Source: Sclerotinia nivalis (lineage: Eukaryota > Ascomycota > Leotiomycetes > Helotiales > Sclerotiniaceae). Taken from it: a stretch of 64,000 nt of DNA. The notes under the pieces are model-generated. The model made no database searches. It was not told the DNA's origin and saw only the letters and a program-made list of their open reading frames with translations. Shown piece by piece: positions 36,153 through 47,379 of the stretch (the stretch's first letter is position 1; each line of letters begins with the position of its first letter). Where the stretch lies: NCBI GenBank assembly GCA_029531795.1, contig JAPEIS010000015.1, forward strand, positions 930,001 to 994,000, in the 5' to 3' direction. The position numbers were made by a program, and so were the translations under genes.

Positions 36153-37854
36153 ATGTATCTTTCCACAGTCGTTGCTACTAACGCCTTGTTGGCATCGGCT
36201 AATGCTGCCCATCTCATTACCGATATCAATCAAATCCAGAAGTATTGGGGAGAAATGACTCCTTATGCTGATAACGAAGAAGATTATTTCGGTGTAGATT
36301 ATGTTGGACTTCCGGAAGGTTGTCAAGTTGTACGTTTCTGTCTTTAACGATGCTTATAAGCCGACTAACCATGTCAAGGAATCGGTGCAGGTTCTCCAAA
36401 GACATGCGGAGCGTTTTCAGACCACTTCTGTAGACGATGGTGCGAATGATGAGCGTTTTGCTGAGAAGGTTGCCAATTTCACCTCAACGTCTTCTAATGC
36501 GACTTTCACCGGCCCTCTTTCTTTTTTGAATACTTATGAGTACCCCATGGTCGAAAATGGCCTTTTAACTGGAGTGGGCGCAGTTACCGAATTTTCTGCC
36601 GGTGTTTCTTTTTGGAATCGTTATGGCAGAATTTTATATGGTGCATCCGCTGGGCAACTTGCCTACGATCCTCTATACGCCAATGGCACTGCACGCCCCA
36701 AGATCACCTTACGCACAACCTCACAATCAAGAATCGAGAACAGCCAAATTAATTGGGCATTAGGATTTTTTGGTCCTAGTTATGCCACCATCCCAGATCC
36801 TACTTTTGAAAACGTGACCGCAGGATTCGATGTGGTGATAATCACTGAAGGAGGAAGCGAGAATAATAATACCTTGGCATCATATTACAGTTGTTCCAAT
36901 GACAATACTGATGGAATTTGGAACATTGGAGATTATGACATTTACACTTATCTTCCCAGATATTTGGGCAGTGCGACCAAAAGATTGCAAAAATATGCAC
37001 CTTCTGGTTTCGAATTAACATATAACGATACCTATGCTATGCAAAGTATCTGCGCATATGAGTATGCATACATTGGTATGAGTGCCTTCTGCGGGCTATT
37101 CACTGAGGATGAGTGGGCCGGGTTTGAGAGTACATTAGATATGATATGTAAGTTTGCACCTCTGTTGATTTTTATGCGCCTCCCATACTGAAAAATGCCA
37201 AAAGACTGGTACGATTTTGCGTATGGAAATCCCACGGGACGGGCTCAAGGAATCGGCTATGTCCAAGAGCTCCTCGCCCGTCTCCAGCATCAATACATTC
37301 CCTCCTCGAATACATCCGTAAATTCCACCCTTGACGATAATCCAAGCACATTCCCATTGGACCAAAAGTTCTACGCCGATTTTTCCCACGACGATATCAT
37401 CGTATCCGTGTTGACTGCAATGGGCATGGATTACTTCAGAGAGGCCCCAAGCCTCACACAATACCCACCCAACCCAGATAGAAATTTCATCGTCTCCCGC
37501 ATGACGCCCTTCGGCGCTCGCCTCGTGACGGAGACCATCGGCTGCAGCTCCGCCGACCCATTCCCTGAAAGGACTTCAAAGGTCCATTATACACCTACTC
37601 AATATGGCTATGATTCCGCCAATGCCACGAACAAATTTATCAGAATGAGACTTAATCATGGTATACTTCCATTAGATACGATTCGAGGCGGTGCTTGCAA
37701 GGGCAGAGTAGATGGAATGTGTGAGATGGACAAGTTCTTGGAGAGCCAGAGTAATGCGACGGCGATGGCAAATTATGATTATGTCTGCTTTGGAAATATT
37801 ACCATCGCGAATATTACAAGTGGGGAGGACTATGATGGTACTTTGTTTGAGTAG
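36153..37854 (+). CDS. Secreted histidine acid phosphatase (phytase-like)
   Basis: Histidine acid phosphatase that would release phosphate from extracellular organic phosphates. Three exons join: 36153-36329, 36391-37147 and 37205-37854, with GT-AG introns of 61 and 57 nt; the total is 528 codons (527 aa). The ATG at 36153 starts a signal peptide (MYLSTVVATNALLASANA). The nucleophile motif reads LQRHAERF, with Ala where the RHG motif normally has Gly, and the C-terminal acid motif reads DFSHDDIIVSVLTAMG. The intron-2 junction restores YWYDFAYGNPTGRAQGIGY. Many N-glycosylation sequons and paired Cys support secretion. It lies beside a CACGTG site that could mediate phosphate control. The family is clear; whether it favours phytate cannot be told. 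Confidence 0.92.
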
Positions 37855-38471
37855 TTGAGCAAGATGGCCCCACTTTTTAAAACATAATTTTAGATCTGAT
37901 TGTAGGTTAACAATACTCTTTAGATGAGAAATCCTATTGTATAAATCGATCTTAGACATCTTAAGTAATGTTTGGATTCGGAGTTTCGTCCATCCGACGG
38001 TGCACGAGGCCTTTCAAACTACCTTCCATTGGAACCCACACTCAAAGGTTGATTGAATGTGATTCACATCACCAAGCTCACCTGTCCCATTTTATATGTC
38101 GTCGCTACTCCAATCATTTCATTAGCGTGCTAATTTTTAAGTTTTCTTTTTTGTGGATCTGGAGCTTGGAGGAGAAAGGTTGAATCAATGAATGTAATGT
38201 CTTGAAGACGCCTTTCCTTTTCATTTTGGCAGTCCCGAGGATGGACATTTACCCAAAATCTTTAAGCGGTAAGCGCATTGCACAAACACTTTAATCCGAC
38301 CCAGATATCTATCCAGTTCATACACAGCTGTATTACAATCGCACGCTGCAGTTCAGGATTATACGGGCTCCACTAGAAACCCCAAAGACTAGTCATATAT
38401 ATTCATTACTATGTATTTCATTTATTCTCACTACTTTCTACCCAATGGCGTTCAAATGACAAAAGACTCCC
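37855..38471. other. Convergent intergenic region
   Basis: About 600 bp between the acid phosphatase and a Zn2Cys6 regulator. Nothing coding is recognised; a 71-codon plus ORF is not supported. Confidence 0.55.
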
Positions 38472-39800
38472 CTATTTGATTAGACCACACTCTCGCTTTG
38501 GGCCCAGCAGCATTTCCTGTATCAATGCATTATCACCATGGTGTCTCTCCAGATAAATACATATCGCCTGACACTCCAAAGTCGCTCTGCGTTCAACCCA
38601 CCAGACCAATTTCCAGACTTTTAGATACCAATATGCAAGTAGAATTAAGGCTCTGGGATCTCGCATTTTCAATAGAATTTTAAATTGAGGCGACATGGTG
38701 GTTAAGAATCCGAAGAAAGATAACAGGGCTGATCGATTGCATTCAATTTTCATAATCCGCTCAAGAGCTATAATCGCCAAGTAATATGAGTTGTTCATGG
38801 TGGTGGAGTACTCATCTAAATCGAACAGTTCGATAAAATGAGTGGGAAGGGATGATAGATCAAGGTTTTCATCGCATCTGTAGTGAGCAATGTCATACTC
38901 GGTAGACATGACATGAAAAATGCTATCTTTGCGCGTCGGATCTGTGAGCTCAAAGATAACAGTCTTACACTCGCTCATACGCAGCCAGTCGAGGTCAGTG
39001 TCTGCATATGGAGTAAGAGGCCATGCTTCATAGGGCGAGGAAGCTTCGATCGATGAGATAGCTACAATCCCAAGAAGTGCTGCCGTGGCCCATAAAGCAT
39101 CCTTATCGTTGTATGCAATGGGCGCGCAGAGTTTCTGATTAAAGAGAGATGCGGCACGAGCTAGGTGATAGAGTTCTGCCGGCGTGCGCTGTGATGATTC
39201 TGCTTCATGGAGGGTAAGGTATCGATCGTGGCAGGCAGTTAGAGTTTGAAGGGTATGCATAAGGAATGGATGATCGCAGGCCATTGGGATGGCAAACTCT
39301 TGGAGTACTCCAGCAGCAGTTGGTGTCCCCAATGAAACGACAGTTCGGCGACGAAAGCGATCTAATCGATAGAGGCTCTGTCTATCCAGTTCACAAAATG
39401 AGATGCCATCGCCGATAGTGTAAGGCGGTTCTAGAGTGGTAGGGATGTTCGGTTTGCCTGAAATTGGAGTGCGAGTGATAGGCGATGAGGATTCTCCAAG
39501 TTTTTGAGGTAATTTTATGGTTGAAGATGTTCCAGAACAGGCCATCTCTAAATCCGGCATTCTTGGGTCATAATTACATGCATATCCGTAATCCCTACAC
39601 TTTAAGCAATTCGGTCTTGTCTCGTCGCACTGAAGACCATTAATTGGATCAGTCAAATGTACTAAGTCGGAAATCCAAGAATATTGCCTTACCTTAATTT
39701 TCCTTAATTTACAATTTCGACATCCTTTCCGTGACTTTTTATGAACTCTCCGCTTTCGCTGGCTATCTTTCCTAGCATCAGCTTGTGTATTAATCGACAT
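38472..39800 (-). CDS. Zn(II)2Cys6 transcription factor, Upc2-like layout
   Basis: The start is taken at ATG 39800 (MSINTQADARKDSQRKRRVH), just before the DNA-binding domain; the frame is open to another ATG at 39977 that would add 59 residues of less typical sequence. A 63-nt in-frame, stop-free intron (39630-39692, GTAAGG to TTCAG) interrupts the zinc cluster. Spliced, the cluster reads GCRNCKLRKIKC then DETRPNCLKCRDYGYAC, a complete six-Cys motif. The rest has the helical fungal regulator region without a canonical fungal_trans motif, as in Upc2-type sterol regulators. Spliced length is about 421 aa. It diverges from the adjacent oxidoreductase gene (550 bp apart), so local regulation of that gene is possible. 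The target pathway is unknown. Confidence 0.88.
   Translation of the reverse strand: MSINTQADARKDSQRKRRVHKKSRKGCRNCKLRKIKVRQYSWISDLVHLTDPINGLQCDETRPNCLKCRDYGYACNYDPRMPDLEMACSGTSSTIKLPQKLGESSSPITRTPISGKPNIPTTLEPPYTIGDGISFCELDRQSLYRLDRFRRRTVVSLGTPTAAGVLQEFAIPMACDHPFLMHTLQTLTACHDRYLTLHEAESSQRTPAELYHLARAASLFNQKLCAPIAYNDKDALWATAALLGIVAISSIEASSPYEAWPLTPYADTDLDWLRMSECKTVIFELTDPTRKDSIFHVMSTEYDIAHYRCDENLDLSSLPTHFIELFDLDEYSTTMNNSYYLAIIALERIMKIECNRSALLSFFGFLTTMSPQFKILLKMRDPRALILLAYWYLKVWKLVWWVERRATLECQAICIYLERHHGDNALIQEMLLGPKRECGLIK
39630..39692 (-). other. In-frame intron inside the zinc-cluster coding sequence
   Basis: 63 nt between AAG|GTAAGG and TTCAG|TGC, with no stop in frame. Retention would insert 21 residues between the second and third zinc-cluster cysteines and abolish the fold. 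The contiguous consensus cluster after removal shows it is an intron. Confidence 0.88.
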
Positions 39801-40350
39801 GCCAAGGTCGGTCACCGGGTCGTTTCGAGTAAAAGTTTGGCGTAATTCTGTTATGATCGCCTCCAGTGATTTAGGTAGGAAATGAAAAGAATTTTGAATG
39901 AATACGACAGAAGGAAAAATACGCGAGCTGATGAAGGGGAAGGATGCGTCAGGAAGATGGAGATTGATACATCCCACCTCGCCCCACTTCTGACTTTCAC
40001 GCTAACCACATTTCGTATTCACAGCCCAACTAGTCCATATATCGTCTAGAGTATTGCAGCATGTATTATTAGAGGTCGATCACTTCAGCCTAATCCCGAA
40101 TCGAGTTCCATCCATCTTCACGACAATTCCTTGTCAACATCAATAATGGAGTTAACGGACCTGTACCCATGCAGTGATCCTTGTGCGGACTTATCGAGGT
40201 TGCATGTTACCTCAAGATGAGAAGGGAGTTAAATACTGTGAGTTTCTCTTCATAAGAAGGACAAGATATAAATGCTTTTCTTTACACCTTAAGCCAGCAA
40301 GCAAACAATATATCTTACCTTAATTGATCTCGTACCACATTAACTTAACC
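39801..40350. promoter_or_regulatory. Shared divergent promoter region
   Basis: This 550-bp gap separates the divergent starts of a Zn2Cys6 regulator and an MDR oxidoreductase. The part from 39801 to 39977 could be coding if the upstream ATG of the regulator is used. No individual binding site was identified with confidence. Confidence 0.4.
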
Positions 40351-41490
40351 ATGTCTTCACTAACTGACTCTCCCCTTCCAGCCACCATGAGGGCACTTTA
40401 CGTCGAAGCACAGGGCCAACCTTTCACCGTCAAGACCGTCCCAACACCCCAACCTGGTCCGGGGAGTCTCGTCGTCAAAATTCTCGCTACAAGCATTGAT
40501 CCGCATTTCCAACAGATTATGGATGGGGAGGTCCCCTACCTCTACGTACCTACACCTCTCATTCCCGGCGGTCGTGCTGTTGGTCGTGTCGCAGCCACGG
40601 GTCCAGACACTACCACTTTATCCATCGGCCAGCTCGTGACCATCGAGCCTTTCGTTCGCGGTCGCGATAATTCTGATGTGCAAATACTATGGGGAGTTGG
40701 CGTATTTGGACAAGACCCCAAAGCAAAGAAACTCATCGAGGCTTGGCGTAATGGTATATCAGCTGAATATGTGGAGGCACCACTTGAGAATGTTTATGCA
40801 TTAAATGAGAAACGTCTCTTGGGGAGTCCTGCAGAAGGAGGCCTTGGTTATTCTATTGGAGACCTTTCTATACTTGCTCGACATCTGGTAGCCTATGGAG
40901 GATTTCGAGGAATTGATCTCAAGCCTGGAGAAACTGTCATCGTGGCGCCTGCAACAGGTTCGTTCAGCAGTGCTGCAGTTGAAGTAGCATCAGCAATGGG
41001 CGCACGTGTCATTGCCGTTAGCAGGAACTTGTCAAAATTGCAGAAACTTGCAGCAGCGAATCAACGCGTCGAGGTTGTGCAGACCTCTGGCAATTACGAG
41101 GAAGATCTTGTCAAAATCAAAGCCTTTGGTCCGATTGATGCGTATTTGGATTTGTCGCCCAAGGAGGCGAACGGCTCGAGCCATATTAGAGCTTGTTTGA
41201 TGTCATTGAAGAATTATGGGAGAGCATCATTGATGGGAGTACCGAGTAATGATATTGATATTCCATACATGATGGCCGTTATGAACAACCTTACGATTCG
41301 GGGGCAGTATATGTATGAGAGAGAAGATGTAAAAGGCCTGATTAAACTTGTTGAGAGTGGCTTATTGAAGATCGGAAAAGCTGGTGGCTATGAAATCATC
41401 GGTGAATTTTCGATCGAGCAGTGGAATGAAGGTCTCAAAGTTGCGGTTCAGAATCCCGAGCCTGGAAAAATGGTCGTTATGTATCCTTAG
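40351..41490 (+). CDS. Medium-chain dehydrogenase/reductase (zinc-independent, quinone-oxidoreductase-like)
   Basis: 379 aa from the ATG at 40351 (MSSLTDSPLPATMRALYVEA); an upstream TTG in frame was ignored. The N-terminal GroES-like domain reads VPTPQPGPGSLVVKILATSIDP and PLIPGGRAVGRVAATG. The Rossmann domain starts with ETVIVAPATGSFSSAAVEVA and continues ARVIAVSRN. The Cys/His zinc ligands of alcohol dehydrogenases are absent (the GHE and catalytic Cys positions are not conserved), so an NAD(P)H-dependent reductase or quinone-oxidoreductase role is more likely. No signal peptide, no intron. It diverges from a Zn2Cys6 gene that may control it. The substrate cannot be inferred. Confidence 0.88.
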   Translation: MSSLTDSPLPATMRALYVEAQGQPFTVKTVPTPQPGPGSLVVKILATSIDPHFQQIMDGEVPYLYVPTPLIPGGRAVGRVAATGPDTTTLSIGQLVTIEPFVRGRDNSDVQILWGVGVFGQDPKAKKLIEAWRNGISAEYVEAPLENVYALNEKRLLGSPAEGGLGYSIGDLSILARHLVAYGGFRGIDLKPGETVIVAPATGSFSSAAVEVASAMGARVIAVSRNLSKLQKLAAANQRVEVVQTSGNYEEDLVKIKAFGPIDAYLDLSPKEANGSSHIRACLMSLKNYGRASLMGVPSNDIDIPYMMAVMNNLTIRGQYMYEREDVKGLIKLVESGLLKIGKAGGYEIIGEFSIEQWNEGLKVAVQNPEPGKMVVMYP

Positions 41491-41723
41491 TTTGCGATCT
41501 TACTTGAGAGTCTTTTCACTTTAGCATACAAATATCTATATCTAACTTCTTTCGCCCAAATTAGTCTAGGCTGTGGTCCACCGTCGAAAATTTTCGATAT
41601 GCCGAGCTATTATGGATTTTGAATAATAGTTTGGTGATACAAGTGGCTTTAGTCCTCCAAATGAAACCAATACACGAAATAGAATTAATATACGTGATGC
41701 ATTCAAAACCCTCCTTTCATCTT

Positions 41724-42295
41724 CTATTCATCCTCAACCTCACTTCCCTCTAATAGAGCAATGATTTTCCGATCTCCTCTCTCCCCCGAAATATCCAAAT
41801 CCAACAACTCATATCCTTTCTTGACCGCCGCCTCCCGTGCTTATTCTCACTTAAACAGTGTCTCGTGTTCATCATTACCTGTCATGTCTGCCTTTCTTAG
41901 AATAGCTTCCATGATAGCTACATTACCGTCTGAGCGCAAACATGAGCAGTGTTTTGGTAGTCCGCAGTTTTCATACCGTACCGGATCCGATTCATCTCTG
42001 TAATCTAATATCATCATAGAAATATACCAAATATCACTTCTGGCGACCCAACGCAGTGTGCACTATCGCATGATTTTCCACGGCGGGGATTAGAGCCTTT
42101 AGCTAACAAGAAACGAATGAGTTCATGCAGGCAGAAAAGTACGCAGCGGTGGAGAATGGGTCATTTGTCCCATATAAGAGTAATAAGAGTATTGACATGC
42201 GCATCTTGATCTGCAGCCTCTTTTATGTGTCTGTGGTGTAATGGTAGATGTTGATCGGCTGACCGTGGCTCTTGAAATTCGAAAAACTAATGTAT
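41724..42295 (-). pseudogene. Ankyrin-repeat gene relic
   Basis: On the minus strand, degenerate ankyrin repeats can be read across frames: DQHLPLHHRHIKEAADQDAH near 42250, ELIRFLLAKGSNPRRGKS near 42100, DGNVAIMEAILRKADMTGND near 41920, and the end KKGYELLDLDISGERGDRK near 41800, closing with a stop at 41724. The last segment contains two in-frame stops (TGA and TAA, about 41847-41855) between TLFK and AREAAVKK, and upstream segments need frame changes. The stops are one transition away from sense codons. Ankyrin domains mediate protein contacts; the parent gene is unknown. No full repeat array remains. Confidence 0.75.
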
Positions 42296-45200
42296 TCAGG
42301 AGAAAAAATCCTGAGGGTGGGATTGTGCGGCTGGATCTATAGACAGTCGACGGAAAGGCAGCAGCTCATCATACTAGAAATGCGATCTCACTTAGCCTTT
42401 AGCTCTAATAAGAATGTGTGAATTTGAATTAGAGCTTTGGAATGGTGAAATTATTCAAACCTAGTTTGTACATAAGGTCCAAATGGTCAAACATAGAAGA
42501 ATGGTTTGTGGAAAGTTTGTACTGCCAGAGTCCAGCAAAGAGTAGTATCTAACTTTCCTTTGATTCTCATGCGACGGTACACTGTAACTAATACCGGACT
42601 GCAGTTTAAAGATAAGAGATTTTTGATTATTAGATCCTATCTAAAACAATAAATATGGTGGAATGATCGAAGTACTCTCCAAGAATCAAACCCCGAAAGA
42701 TCCAAGTCGTATTGCAGTCCAGATTATTAGATTAGATTTACATTTGGTCGTTTGACCCCGGCAAGGGAGAACGGAAAAAAGAAGAAGCGGGCTCGATCAT
42801 ATAGGTTCTCAGGAGAAAAGAAAATTGCTTCAGGATAATTATCAATAATTTCAATGTGCCCTGAACTGTATAAGGAAGAAATCCAGCGCAATGTATTCTT
42901 AAATGACCCTATAATAATATCATTGGCCATTTTCAACTATATCTCACTAAAAGAAAGATAGATGAACCGCTTTAAATGGAAAGAAAGCAATGGGAAAAGA
43001 AACGCGGAAGCCCCCATATACGACCATTAGCATGAAGAAAAGAGAACCCCCCGAATAGCCTACTGTATCTACTTGTAACTCGACCAAAGTATTTGAATAG
43101 ATTCTCGTCGCAAACAACTCGATTAAATTCGGTGTTGAATCCGCTTTAAACAATTTCCTAGAGTGAGTTGACGAGAAACCATGCGATCAAGTGGTGATAT
43201 TGGTAATATCCTCTTTCAAGCAGAACCTTTCTTCCAAAAAATTCACTCGTAAAAAGCCGAAAATTGATCCACAAAATTCCTGCGATGAATGGATACTTCT
43301 GAGGATACCCGGCCCTTTGACTTCAAGGGCGACCAATCAACAACAAGCTGTAGACGACATCGCTATATCCGAGTCATCCCACGTAGACAACCTGATATTT
43401 TCGTTGAATGCGTTTGTGTTACCTATTAAAGTAGACGTGTTGCAACATGCAACGTATGAGGGTAGTATTGAGTACCTGGAAAGGAAGCTGACAGCATACA
43501 TAGCCATAATGCATGCTGACAGCAACTGAAACACAACACTTGATTGCTTACAGAGTACACTCATCTCAATAAAAGGCAAAGCAGCTCTCTCTTACTATCC
43601 AATTATGATCAGGGCAGATACCTACAAGATCCATATTGAGAAAGCGCAATTCCAACCAGTGAGTGTCTCACGGTACGTAGACCCGAGTCATCAGCACTTT
43701 ATAACTCGGCCTCCACCCTCTTCGGCTACCTCCCCCGCGGCACGAAATGAAAAGGTGTTGTGATCCCCAGGGCTGGACCTTACATCTCATCTCAAGACGC
43801 ATCTCGTCTCCAATAAAAAAGTTCCATTTCACAAGAATTGAAACAGCGGTCCCCAACTTTTGAGTAGGGGGCCAAACCTGCACAAAAGTTTTTTGTCGGG
43901 ACAAATTCCCCCGACAACACAAACATAAAAATCCCATCTTATGTCGGATCCGCCTCAGGGATCACAAGTCATAAGAATATTCCGTACTCCGTAATCAGAT
44001 GGTACAAACCCATGTCCATGTAAGAAGCTTTCTGCGGCGGGTGCATGCATTGGGACATCTTGTCGCTTAGCCACTAACCTCACCTCAGTTCCCACCCACG
44101 GTGTACAAAACTCTCCGGAGCAGCGTGTAATTCGGATTCCAGGATCCATACTCGGGCCCGACGCGGAAACCTTTGGGATCCGTTCGTTTGTTGCTTTCGG
44201 GTTCACGATGTTAATTCGTATAATACAGTATTATTGTTCCTAAAAGGGGCATGCAATACGTTGGATGCATACGAAAACATACGAAGACGTTAATTGTGCG
44301 GTAGAAATAAACATGTAATCATCGTAAAACTCTCCACCGAAAGGATTTGTTTAAGAGCAGCATGCTAGCCTAGATTAGACGATCCTCGGATCTCGCATTC
44401 ATTTTTATCAGATGGTTGGGATCATTTAACTTTTCATATTCGCGCTGATTGATTTCGTGGATTTTAACATATCTAAATAAGTTTTAACTCGCTCACCTAC
44501 AAATCACTGAATTCGGAAACATCAGATAGCGTACGTGACGGTAATTCGGCACTTTTTGATTTGGTATCTTACAACGTTCGTCGATCTGCGGTTAACGTTG
44601 ACACTATCTATCCCCTGGCGATATGAGGGCAAATCCCGCGATGATCAGGGTAAGGATTTGTCAGTTATGTAATCATTGTAGTAGTCTGTGATTCGTGACA
44701 TCATTTATTGTTCTAGATGGATAGAGCGGATAGAGCGGGGGGGGGGGTTCAGGAGAACGTTGTCACTCATAATGACTGATCATGAGAGGAAAATTCTTCT
44801 GTATAGATTTCAAAGCGGCCAAGTTTCTCTACTAATTTCATAACTCAAGAACGCATCGAAAGCATCCGAGCCCTAAAGTTATGAAAAAGCAAATAAACCA
44901 CGATTCATAGTGGCTGGACACTAAAATCCTTGTATATGCCGGACATGCATAAACTCCGCACCGTAAGCTTCTCATTGGTGTACTACAACGTCCTAAGTCA
45001 GAAATATCCGTCTGGTAGGTAAGCAATAGTGTTTAATAATCAACATGTGGCTGCTTGATATCTACGAAGTACTGGCTATTTTCCTCTTTTTCGGGAATGG
45101 GAATATGAATGCAGTCGAGCCTCACAATATTTTATTTGTTGTTATACATGATATAAACTCTGTACCTTGATACTCCATATTGATATTGATACCCTGAAAG

Positions 45201-45864
45201 ATAGTAAAGACCCGATTCACTGAAGTAAGGTCCATTTTGTCTTGCAGATCTACGTTAGAGCCCGAGAACATGTGGCATCACTCTTTTAGAATCTAGCACT
45301 TTACTATCAAAGATAGAGAAGACGGAGTGTCTTCTATTGGATACGCTCGAAGTGAAGTTTCTTTCTACTTTAGAAAAAAGTAAGGTTGCTGTAGAGTTTT
45401 GCGCTGAGACTCTAGAGTAGTTCTTTGGCTGACTAGTCCTCTTCAACGATAAAATAATACTACTCAGACCGTTTTATCCGTACTTCCAACTCCGAAAAGT
45501 TGAGTTACAGCAAATCCTAAATTTACAAAGTGTATACCATTCCAAGCCAACCTAAATCCCAACGTTGACATTTCATGTCATCGAATGAACGCCATGGTAT
45601 CGCTCCCAGTTTCCCAAACTCCGTAGCCAGTAAATCGTGACCTCGTCAAATAGTTCTCTCTTTCTTAAGACGTAACACACCTCTTCTCAAACTAAGTCGT
45701 TTCCCAATACCAAGGAGGTGAACTTCTACGAAAGGTGTAGATATAAATCGGACGAAATTATCCCCATCGTAAAGGCAGTAAATATCCATGGTTGCCAGGA
45801 GAAGGTCCTGAACGATTTCATTGGAAGACTAAGATTCTCTCTGCCTGAACCAAGATTCGTCGTC
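42296..45864. other. Gene-poor intergenic region
   Basis: About 3.6 kb with many ORFs under 115 codons, none with recognisable motifs. It contains a TACGGAGTA word on the minus strand at 43985-43993, and a G9 homopolymer at 44739-44747 after two GATAGAGCG units. Confidence 0.5.
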
Positions 45865-47379
45865 TTAAATATTGCACAATTCCCGGCTGTAAAACTCATC
45901 CTCAGCAGAAAATGAATACCCACTTAAGCCATTAAAGTCTAAGTCAAAAATGGTGTCGCAAGGCTCCATGTAAGGCGATCGGTCAAAGTAGCTGCTGGCA
46001 GCTTGTTTGTTCAACAATAGCGTGTTCAAATCGTGGAATGGCGCATCTGAAAAGTCGCCGAGAGGCGAATTGGGGGAGAGATAGGGATCTTTTTGCAAGG
46101 TGGACAAGTATGGTGATGAAGATGAAGAAGAATCTGTTTGGTAGGAATTTTCAGAAGATGTGAACGGCGAATTCGCTTGGTAGGCGGGCGAAAATGATGA
46201 GACGGTAGATTGAAAGGGTGAGTTCGTCTGGTAGGTAGGCGAGAACGATGATACTGTAGAGGCAGATGATGTAGATTGTTCTTGATAATGATAAGGCTGT
46301 ATCGTTAGACCGGGTACTCGGCGGTTGTCCACAGCTGCAGGGTTTCGACTGCTGAATGAGTTCCCCGTAGAAAATTTTGATGGCAAGTTATTCATCATAT
46401 TTCCACGGGGCATGTTGACGCTCGGGATTTGACTCGTCCTTGCTGATCTAATCGAAGCCTCATGTGACATACTAGAAGCGTCGGGTCTTTGATCGATGGC
46501 TGCCGATCTCGATGTTGGTGCTGGAAGACTTTTAGGTGATTGAAGCTGGAGTTGAATGGAAGGTTTAGTTGTGTTGAAATATTCTACCTCGGACGACGGA
46601 GGAAAATGGCTCGAATAACTTGGGGGAGGGAGCTCGACTGGTGATTCAACCTGGAATTCAGGCACGGATTCGGGGCATTTGAGTTGTTCTGGTGAAAGTT
46701 CCTCGGTAGACGCGTTACCCTCCGTCTGAACCTCCTTTTTGACTTTCGACATTTCTTCTGCCGACAATCGCGTCAATAGAGCTGGCGCATCTTCAATGAA
46801 ACACTCTGGAAGACCAGGTGCATTACGTATGCAGCCAAGTGCCTGAGCTATGTCATGAATGACTACAGGCCCCTTTCCACCATCCTTCATCCGAGGCTCT
46901 GAAAAAGTCCATTCCTCTCTATTCTTTACCATCCGCCAGAGCTTATCTATAACAAGTACCATTGCTTGGTAAGTATTCTCTAGGGATTCAGTGTATCTGA
47001 ATTCCCATGTCAGACACTATTTCATACGATAGAATTAAATTACTCACCCTGGAGGATACTTTTTGTCCTCCGTGTGCTTTCCATTGCCGGCCTCACATAC
47101 CACATTGGCATCGACACACGCATTGCAAGCAATGTCCCGTTCAATATCACACTATTATACAATTAGAATCTTGGTGGGAATATTCTCATGCTTTGATATG
47201 CGTACTTTTATCTTTTTATTACGACAACGCTCACATGCTCTCGTGGCACGTTTATTTCTTTTGCCACTTTCGTTGGGAGATGTGGGACTTGAATGTTCAC
47301 TTGAAGTACCATCTCTCTTGCGCTTTCGTGCGTGCTGTTTTGACCCTTTCGGGGGTTTTATTTCATTGGAAATAGTCAT
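45865..47379 (-). CDS. Zn(II)2Cys6 transcription factor, three exons
   Basis: Exons 47379-47206, 47151-47048 and 46996-45865 join through GT-AG introns of 54 and 51 nt, and total 470 codons (469 aa). The ATG at 47379 reads MTISNEIKPPKGSKQHARKR. The zinc cluster spans the first junction: RACERCRNKKIK from exon 1, then CDIERDIACNACVDANVVC from exon 2, giving six Cys in the correct spacing. The second junction restores KKYPPGYTESLENTYQAMVL. The C-terminal 250 residues are Ser/Pro/Gln-rich with repeats of the form SFSPxYQxNSPF, suggesting an activation region; no fungal_trans domain is evident. It is a nuclear regulator; targets unknown. The repeated SFSPTYQTNSPF/SFSPAYQANSPF units at about 46150-46250 look like a small internal duplication. 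Confidence 0.88.

Noticed and set aside
42221..42290. tRNA-like D-arm sequence (GTGGTGTAATGGTAGAT)
   Set aside because: No acceptor, anticodon or T stems could be paired, and the opposite strand fits an ankyrin relic.
43668..44206. Two minus-strand ORFs (89 and 83 codons)
   Set aside because: No recognisable protein features; GC-rich local composition alone explains the open frames.
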